DNA from: Symbiodinium natans
Taxonomy: Eukaryota > Sar > Dinophyceae > Suessiales > Symbiodiniaceae
Length of the DNA: 57,073 nt
NCBI GenBank assembly: GCA_905221605.1
Contig: CAJNDS010000282.1
Span: 117,501-174,573, forward strand
Direction of reading: 5' to 3'
In this document: piece after piece, positions 51,418 to 57,073 of the stretch
Position numbering within the stretch: position 1 is the first letter of the stretch
Layout: each line of letters opens with the position of its first letter
The notes under the pieces: generated by a model
Told to the model about the DNA's origin: nothing
The model's input: only the letters and a program-made list of their open reading frames with translations
Database searches by the model: none
Made by a program: the position numbers and the translations under genes

Positions 51418-51769
51418 TAACCTCAAGACGGCTTCTGGGTCTGCATGGTTTGAGGCTTCTCGGGTCGTTGGGGTTTATGGACTTAGGCTTTTAGAGTTTT
51501 AGCTTTGGTGTTTGGGGTTCAGGGCTTGTGGCAACAAGTTCTGGGGCTGAGGGTTCAAGAGGTGGACAGGGCTGTCGGCTGAGCATGCACTCCAAGGTTC
51601 AAGGCTTTAGGGACTTTAGGGTTTAGGGTAGCCCTAATCCCCAACCCACAACCTTAAACCCGACACCCCACACCCTGCATTCCATGACAACGAAACTCTT
51701 ATCAAGGGATTTTTCCGGGAACTACAATTTCGGTGCCGATGCTGGCCGGCAAGAGGCTGCGGCCGAGTT

Positions 51770-52410
51770 GGGGAGTAGCTGGTGAGTGGCGCGTGAGGCA
51801 CTCGTAAGGGCATGTCTTGGGTAAGAGCAAATGAGAGGCTGGTAAGGTGAAAGATGGGCCGGGGCTTGCTATTTTTTGCGTCAACCCCGTCTTTGAGTGG
51901 GCTCTCGTGAGACAATGAAGTTCCTCCTGAGCATGTTCTTGCTGACCCTGTCTTGGGTAGGCCCTCGTGAGAACAATGAAGTTCTTGAATGGTCGTTTCG
52001 TTTGGAGGTTTGCCTATCGTCCACGTCAGGATGAAACAGAGAAACCGGCTCTTTTTTCAATGGGAGGCCCGTAAGCGTGCCGTAAGAGGCCTGTAAGTGG
52101 CTGGTAACTAGGCCTAAAGGCCCGCAAGAGGCGCGCAAGAGGCCCGTAAGTAGCTGGTAAGTGACTGGTAAGTGGCCAGGGCGGGGCCCAGGCCCGCAAG
52201 AGCAAGTGGCTGGTAAGTGGCTACTGCGGGGCCCATAAAGGGCCCAGACCCCTCAAGAGCTGCGGATACCTTGTAAGATGGTCCCTGGGTAAGGAGAATG
52301 CGTTTAGGTGTTCTTTACGGAGAGGCCATGTAAGATTGGGTCCTTGGGGTAAGGAGACATACATAAGTTTGGTGGTATTATAGGGAGAGGCTGCGTGAGA
52401 CCACTGCATT
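51770..52410 (+). repeat. Degenerate GTAAGTGGCTG-type repeat region
   Basis: GTAAGTGGCTG, GTAAGTGACTG, GTAAGAGGCC words recur about every 8-15 bases at 51770-52230, then two roughly 65-bp units (GGTAAGGAGA...) at 52265-52405. No convincing gene. Many perfect 5' splice-site words arise. Confidence 0.7.
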
Positions 52411-52699
52411 TACAGGCACCTGAAAATTGCTTAGATCTTGCAGCCCTCATACCCCACGTGCCCCAAATGCCCTTGTAAGGTTAGGGGTTAAGGGTTTAGT
52501 GTGTAGTGCTTAGGGTTTAGGGCCCCTTTATGCCCGAAATGCCCTAAAAGTGCTATGAAGGTTTCGGCAAACAGGATGGGCCAGTTCGGATTTAGGGTTT
52601 AGGGTTTAGGGTTTGGGGTTTGGGGTTTGGGGTTTGGGGTTTGGGGTTTGGGGTTTGGGGTTTGGGGTTTAGGGTTCGGGGTTTGGGGTTTAGGGCTTA

Positions 52700-52765
52700 A
52701 TTAGGGTGTCGACAGTCCTCTGGCTGGCGGAGCCGACGACTGGCCCCAGAGTCCTTGTCAGCCCC
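52700..52765 (-). CDS. Candidate terminal exon
   Basis: The minus frame reads GADKDSGASRRLRQPEDCR then HPN and TAA. Confidence 0.35.
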
Positions 52766-53181
52766 GAACCCTGACAACCCTAGGTTTAGGGTTTAGGGTT
52801 TAGGTAGGGTTTAGGGTCGTTAGGGTTTAGGGTTTAGGGTTTAGGGTTTAGGGTTTAGGGTTTAGGGTTCAGGGTTCAGGGTTTAGGTTTTTAGGGTCCT
52901 AAACCTCCTAACCCCAAACTCAACCCCAAACCTGAAAACCCTAACCCTAAACCTGATAACCCTAAACCCTAAACCCTAAACCCTAAACCCTAAACCCTAC
53001 ACCCTAAACCCTAAACCCTAAACGGACACGAACCTGTAGACTTCGAACTTGGCTGAGACGAGACCGTGGTGGCCATGTCTGTGTTAAAGGCATGTGTACC
53101 TTAAGGTTTAGGGTTTAGGGTTTAGGGTTTAGGGTTTAGGGTTTAGGGTTTAGGGTTTAGGGTTAAACTCCACAAAGTCAC

Positions 53182-53325
53182 CTCAGCAAGCAGCAGAATG
53201 CGAAAGTGCACCGTCACGGCGAAGATCTGCAAAGAAAACCTACTCCCATGTGTCCCACAATAGCATGTAAGCAGCAACGTCGCACCTCGCACTCTTCTCC
53301 CCCACCAAACCATGAATCAGACAAT
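53182..53325 (-). CDS. Two exons with a 59-nt intron
   Basis: Exon 53325-53286 (LSDSWFGGGEECE, after TATGTAG|, donor GAG|GTGCGA) and exon 53226-53182 (IFAVTVHFRILLLAE, acceptor TTTTCTTTGCAG|, donor GAG|GTGACT). Phases agree (0/0). This small intron is one of the few without telomeric units. Family unknown. Confidence 0.6.
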
Positions 53326-53547
53326 CTACATAGGGTTTAGGGTTTAGGGTTTAGAGTTCAGGGTAGCCCTAAACCCTAAACCTCCGCCTTCAGCCCTTTG
53401 AGGCTGCGCGCCTTTCGCCTGGCCGCCGCGCACGGCCAACGCAGCGCAGGCGACCCCGGCCAGGCGCCCGGCGCCTCACTCGGTTTAGGGTGTAGGGTTT
53501 AGGGTTTAGGGTCCAGGGTTTGGGGTTTCAGCAAATATGGGGGCTGA

Positions 53548-53632
53548 ATTAGAATAGGGTTCTGGGGGTTATTATAGTATAATTATACAGGGACATTAAG
53601 GGAAATGTTTTGGTACTAATTCCGACCCCTAT
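53548..53632. mobile_element. Element family G, copy 2 (uninterrupted)
   Basis: TGAATTAGAATAGGG ... ACTAATTCCGACCCCTATATT. Serves as empty-site comparison for 48857-49016. Confidence 0.75.
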
Positions 53633-53736
53633 ATTAGGCAAAGCAGAAAAGAGGCTTAGGGCTTCAGGGGTTTTGGGGTTTGCATGGGGTTTGGGGTTTA
53701 GGCTTTTCAACGCTTAGGGTTGAGGGAGGGTTGAGG

Positions 53737-54123
53737 GCTTAAGCCATGAGGAAAATGGGGAATGCGGGTGTTCTTTGTTTTTTTTTTGGGGGGGAGGGGC
53801 TCTCTAGGTTGATGCGCCAGTTGGTGTAGTCTTCGTAGCTGCAAGCGCCCACAGGGACGTAAGCGGCTGCAGCGACCGTGTTTTGCACGCCTTTTTCGAC
53901 CGCATTGGCACAGCCGTCCTTGCGAAGGCAAGCCACAGTCCCCCAAAGACTCCAATATCCCTTAATTATAGGAATATACCTTAAATCATATTTATTAGGG
54001 ATCCTACTATAGTTTAAGGCGCATTTCCTTAATTAAGGGATATTGGAGTCTCTGGGCTCACAGGCGTCGCAGTACCGGAATGCCCCTGGAGGGAGCCCAA
54101 GCTTCTCCGCCAAGCTTTGACGC
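53737..54123 (-). CDS. Two exons split by a palindromic element; C-terminal part of a gene
   Basis: Exon 54123-54052 (acceptor AAGTGGCAG|) reads RQSLAEKLGLPPGAFRYCD then ACEP. The 102-bp element 54051-53950 follows. Exon 53949-53737 reads LWGTVACLRKDGCANAVEK, GVQNTVAAAAYVPVGACS and YEDYTNWRINLES, and ends in TAA. The phase fits if all 102 bp are removed. The Cys pattern (C-x-x-C ... C-x-x-x-x-x-C) hints at a small disulfide or metal-binding domain; no family named. The tail is Pro/Lys-rich. Confidence 0.55.
53950..54051. mobile_element. Element family J, palindromic, acting as an intron
   Basis: AGACTCCAATATCCCTTAAT at one end is the inverse of the other (ATTAAGGGATATTGGAGTCT). Terminal inverted repeats of at least 20 bp in a 102-bp element. 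It lies between two in-phase coding pieces. Confidence 0.8.
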
Positions 54124-54155
54124 CTGCCACTTTTTCACCTCCCAAGGTATTTCCC

Positions 54156-54435
54156 CTAAGGATCCATGTACCCATATAGTATATGGATAGGCCTTCAAGG
54201 GGTTCCTATATAGTAGCTTTGGGGCCCAAGTATCTACCATCCCTAAACCCTAAGCCCTAAACCCTAAACCCCAAACCCTAAACCCCAAACCCCAAACCCT
54301 AAAACCCTAAAACCCTAAAACCCTAAACCCTAAACCCTAAAACCCTAAAACCCTAAAACCCTAAAACCCTAAACCCTAAAACCCTAAAACCCTAAACCTA
54401 TATAGGTACATGGATCCTTTGGGTTCTTCGGGAGA
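54156..54435. mobile_element. Element family H, copy 2, split by a 155-bp array
   Basis: CCCCTAAGGATCCATGTACC ... TATATAGGTACATGGATCC ends. Between them 54240-54395 is CCCTAAA and CCCTAAAA units. Intact relative at 26100-26210. Confidence 0.8.
54297..54396 (+). repeat. (CCCTAAAA)n octamer variant array
   Basis: Mostly 8-bp units with some 7-bp ones, inside element H. A (CCCCTAAA)n octamer block is at 55147-55240. Confidence 0.9.
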
Positions 54436-54497
54436 TCTCGAGGCAGGGGCTGCAGCTTGGCCCTTAGCGGCAGGGTCCCCTGCCAGCCTGCTGCAAC
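54420..54497 (-). CDS. Candidate exon upstream of the 53.7-54.1 kb gene
   Basis: Acceptor TTTAGTTGCAG| then GWQGTLPLRAKLQPLPRDL and PKNPKD, running into the end of element H. The next island upstream, 54634-54695 (ESACFPAAPLLFCRRFL, donor TTG|GTAGTT), may join it. Confidence 0.45.
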
Positions 54498-54942
54498 TAA
54501 ACCCTAAACCCTAAACCCTAAACCCTAAACCCTAAACCCTAAACCCTAAACCCTAAACCCGAAACCCTAAACCCTATAAACCCTACATCCTAAGCCATGC
54601 CAAGTGGCAAAATACAATGAAACAACCCAACTACCAAGAAACGACGACAAAACAACAACGGCGCTGCCGGAAAGCAAGCCGACTCCTACTGTTGAGGCCC
54701 TAAACCCTAAACCCTAAACCCTAAACCCTAAACCCCAAACCCCAAACCCTAAACCCTAAACCCTGAACCCTAAACCCTGACGGCTCGGAATTGTGTAACA
54801 TAGTAGGCACAGAAGGTCATACCATAACTCCTAAACCCTACATCCTAAGGTCATCAGAGAGGCACCCTGGGGCCCTCAACCCCAACAGAGGAGAGTAGGG
54901 CTCCAGTAGGTCTTCTGGGGTTTCAGGAGCTAGGGTTCAGGG

Positions 54943-54990
54943 TTCAGGGTTCAGGGTTCAGGGTTCAGGGTTCAGGGTTTAGGGTTTAGG
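54943..54990 (+). repeat. Variant array (TTCAGGG)n
   Basis: Seven successive TTCAGGG units, then TTTAGGG units. Confidence 0.9.
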
Positions 54991-55265
54991 GTTTAGGGTT
55001 TAGGGTTTGAGGAGCTCGGGCTCAGGGTTTAGGGTTTGGGATTTCAGGATCTAGGGTTAAGCAGCTGTTGAAGGTTTCGGAATCCTGAACACCACTTATG
55101 AATTCCGAATGCGCTTTTGGAGTCTTAAGAATTAATTCAAAGGTCACCCCTAAACCCCTAAACCCCTAAACCCCTAAACCCCTAAACCCCTAAACCCCCA
55201 AACCCCTACACCCCTAAACCCCTAAACCCCTAAACCCTAAACCCTAAACCCTAAACCGGCAGCCT

Positions 55266-55336
55266 GCAGACCGGCTGTGGCCATGGTCCCCGGCGAGACG
55301 GATGCCCTTCGCGGTGTGTCAGGGGTGCAGGATGCA
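55266..55336 (+). CDS. Candidate exon
   Basis: Acceptor GCAGCCTGCAG|A then PAVAMVPGETDALRGVSGV and QDA. Minus is open too (ASCTPDTPRRASVSPG). First of four plus-strand islands. Confidence 0.4.
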
Positions 55337-55612
55337 GGATTTAGGAGGGTTTAGGGTTTAGGGTTTAGGGTTTAGGGTTTAGGGTTTAGGGTTTAGTGTT
55401 TGGGACTTAGGAGGGGTGCAGGGATACTTCGGGGCTGAGGATGAAGTAGGTCCAGGGTTAGGGTAAACCCTAAACCCTAAACCCTAAACCCTAAACCCTA
55501 AACCCTAAACCCTAAACCCTAAACCCTAAACCCTAAACCCTAAACCCTAAACCCTAAAGCAACCCGGACCATGTTTCCTAGCCTTAGGGTTTCGAGGTTC
55601 ACGGTTGCAGCC

Positions 55613-55671
55613 CCAAAGCCCAAAGGCATCGATTTCGGAGCAGCTGCTGTAAGAGCACTACTTGCCCTCGG
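55613..55671 (+). CDS. Candidate exon with array-derived donor
   Basis: Acceptor TCACGGTTGCAG| then PKPKGIDFGAAAVRALLAL, donor CTCGG|GGTTTAGGG type at the array start. Confidence 0.5.
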
Positions 55672-55758
55672 GGTTTAGGGTTTAGGGTTTAGGGTTTAGG
55701 GTTTAGGGTTTAGGGTTTAGGGTTTAGGGTTGAGGGTTCAGGGTTGAGGGTTTAGGGA

Positions 55759-55860
55759 GCCGAGCAAAAGAAGTGCCACGAAGAAGACGCGGCCTCCGAC
55801 CAAGTATTGCCCTCCACTGGCGCCCGATGTGCTTTGGACGAGCTTCCTAGATGCCACATG
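55759..55860 (+). CDS. Candidate exon, strand uncertain
   Basis: Plus reads EPSKRSATKKTRPPTKYCP then PLAPDVLWTSFLDAT; minus reads MIHVASRKLVQSTSGASGG then QYLVGGRVFFVALLLL. The neighbours favour plus. Confidence 0.4.
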
Positions 55861-56044
55861 AATCATGTGAAGTTCTTGGGGCTACTTGGGGGCCGAAGGG
55901 CAACCCTAAACCCTAAACCCTAAACCCTAAACCCTAAACCCTAAACCCTAAACCCTAAACCCTAAACCCTAGCTGTAGACCCTAAACCCTAAACCCTAAA
56001 CCCTAAACCCTAAACCCTAAACCCTAAACTCGAACCATGTCTCC

Positions 56045-56110
56045 TATAGCTTTGCTGCACCACGAGGCGCCTGCGAAGCAGGACGGGCCGCTGTCGCAGG
56101 TCTGCGGCAA
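56045..56110 (+). CDS. Candidate exon
   Basis: The plus frame reads MSPIALLHHEAPAKQDGPLS, with donor TCGCAG|GTCTGC. Confidence 0.4.
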
Positions 56111-56267
56111 GAAGACAGCCGGGTGTTAGGATTTGTTTAGGGTTTAGGGTTTAGGGTTTAGGGTTTAGGGTTTAGGGTTTAGGGTTTAGGGTTTAGGGTT
56201 TAGGGTTCAGGGGCTGTGTCTTGGGGCAGGCGTCGGGCTTGAACCCTAAACAGGGTCCAGGGATAAG

Positions 56268-56368
56268 TTTTGGGATGTTCCCCCTCATACTAACAGTCCT
56301 TGATTGGGATTAGAGTACTCCCTATGACAATCCCTATTAAGGACTGTTAGAGTTAGTATGGCTTGGAA
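56268..56368. mobile_element. Element family E, copy 2 (full palindrome)
   Basis: TTTTGGGATGTTCCCC, TACTAACAGTCCTT ... AAGGACTGTTAGAGTTAGTA and GGAACATCCCAA. Full terminal inverted repeats. Confidence 0.85.
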
Positions 56369-56644
56369 CATCCCAATCCTTAACTCTAAACCCTGAACCC
56401 TATATTGAAGTTTGGGGTTCAGGGTTCGGGCTGTTCTAGACCCTCGCCCTCTACACCGCTAATCCACCAGTCGAACTCACACCCTTGTATTCGCTTAGAG
56501 TAACACTAAACACAGTATGCAGAACCTAAACCCTAAACCCCAACCTTCGTGCTTTAATTTTTGGTTTCGAGGGCCTCCTTCTTGAGGCTGTGTTTTGTGC
56601 TTACTATGAAAATCTCTGATTCAGACATATGCATTTCTCTTGGG

Positions 56645-56780
56645 GTAGTTACATGGTCCCTTAGTAGGGACCCTTAACAGGGTACCCCTGCTATACCCCT
56701 TATATACCCTACACAAAGTAGGGGCCCTTACATCAGAACCCTTTAAAGGAGGTTGGGGCCTAAGGGCCCATGAAACTACC
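56645..56780. mobile_element. Element family C, copy 3
   Basis: GGTAGTTACATGGTCCCTTAG ... GGGCCCATGAAACTACC, the best inverted ends of the family, with TATACCCCTTATATACCC in the core. Confidence 0.85.
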
Positions 56781-56811
56781 CTCAGATTTCTGCATATCCT
56801 GGACGCAGGAG

Positions 56812-56893
56812 TAATCTCGGAATAGAAGGGGCGCCCTTTTGGGGCTTACAAGGGAACCGCAGCCCCAAAAAAGGGCCTACCCTTGGTCCTAGT
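56812..56893. mobile_element. Element family D, shortened copy
   Basis: GAGTAATCTCGGAATAGAAGG, GCGCCCTTTTGGGG, AAGGGAACCGCAGCCCC, CCTTGGTCCTAG. Adjacent to the family-C copy, the same C-then-D order as at 35.9-36.2 kb. Confidence 0.7.
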
Positions 56894-57073
56894 AATCGAT
56901 GCTCTTTGAAACCCTAGGATGAATGCCCTAAACCCTAAACCCTAAACCCTAAACCCTAAACCCTAAACCCTAAACCCTAAACCCTAAACCCTAAACCCGC
57001 TAAGTACCATCGCCTGTCCGCGCCATGGTAAGCACTGCAGGGCGGCCGGGGGTGGCCAGCCAAGGACAGCTCC

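Larger units (their letters stand above)
664..56996. repeat. Interspersed interstitial telomeric arrays (TTTAGGG)n / (CCCTAAA)n
   Basis: Arrays of 2 to about 27 heptamers recur every few hundred bases through almost the whole window, in both orientations. The only long array-free stretch is about 31.3-33.4 kb. Clean examples: 1681-1785 (CCCTAAA), 4998-5099, 13140-13250, 15240-15305, 17865-17965, 24525-24620, 25275-25360, 35245-35335, 37663-37730, 48000-48080, 55465-55558, 56930-56996. Units drift to TTTGGGG, TTCAGGG, TTGAGGG and TTTCGGG. Both orientations and short length rule out a chromosome end. Arrays lie between coding islands, hence in introns or intergenic DNA. Confidence 0.97.

Noticed and set aside
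664-56996. CRISPR array
   Set aside because: The repeat unit is 7 bp, tandem, and the intervening sequences are irregular and exon-like; nothing fits repeat-spacer structure.

Overview
This is a stretch of eukaryotic nuclear DNA, not prokaryotic. Long open frames, ribosome-binding sites and operons are absent. Instead there are short open islands of about 45-290 bp with splice-like edges. Between them lie well over a hundred short interstitial arrays of the telomeric heptamer TTTAGGG/CCCTAAA, in both orientations, together with small inverted-repeat elements and long homopolymer tracts. TTTAGGG is the telomere unit of plants, green algae, chromerids and dinoflagellates. Many pentatricopeptide-repeat (PPR) fragments, loose 5' splice sites (one likely GC donor), GC-rich third codon positions and palindromic elements sitting at intron positions suggest an alveolate, most likely a dinoflagellate. 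That assignment is an inference. A 100-N scaffold gap lies at 4474-4573.  Layout. 0.7-3.9 kb: minus-strand exon candidates separated by telomeric arrays. 4.8-10.6 kb: plus-strand exons, including a duplicated 76-nt exon, mixed with three copies of a basic minus-strand exon. 14.1-18.3 kb: minus-strand exons, including a 97-codon one that resembles the C-terminal repeat domain of plant casein-kinase-I-like kinases. 19.4-30.1 kb: many minus-strand exons, several with clear PPR motifs. 31.3-33.4 kb: an array-free island with C-rich runs, alternating CG sequence, a duplicated GC-rich segment, and a 291-bp tandem repeat carrying (TTG)n. 33.9-38.0 kb: further minus-strand exons. 38.0-39.3 kb: a gene that can be assembled completely, with five exons, 549 nt and 182 residues, encoding a SnoaL/NTF2-like protein whose three longer introns all contain telomeric arrays. 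39.4-54.7 kb: more minus-strand exons, PPR at 39.8, 46.3 and 47.2 kb, and one exon pair split by a 102-bp palindromic element. 55.2-56.1 kb: exon candidates read best on plus.  The best biological signal is the relation between telomeric arrays and introns. The arrays lie in introns and never inside a convincing exon. Several supply the splice sites themselves: 5' sites read G|GTTTAGGG and 3' sites read CCCTAAACCCAG|. Some arrays are flanked by 7-14 bp direct repeats, including arrays that split small inverted-repeat elements. Together this suggests that telomere-repeat insertion has been an active process here that creates or enlarges introns. Several transposable-element families (called A-J here) also sit at exon edges.  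Limits: exons were recognised by eye from reading frame, codon use and splice consensus. Links between exons are proven by phase only for the SnoaL-like gene and a few neighbouring pairs. Both strands are often open in these GC-rich islands, so some strand calls may be wrong.
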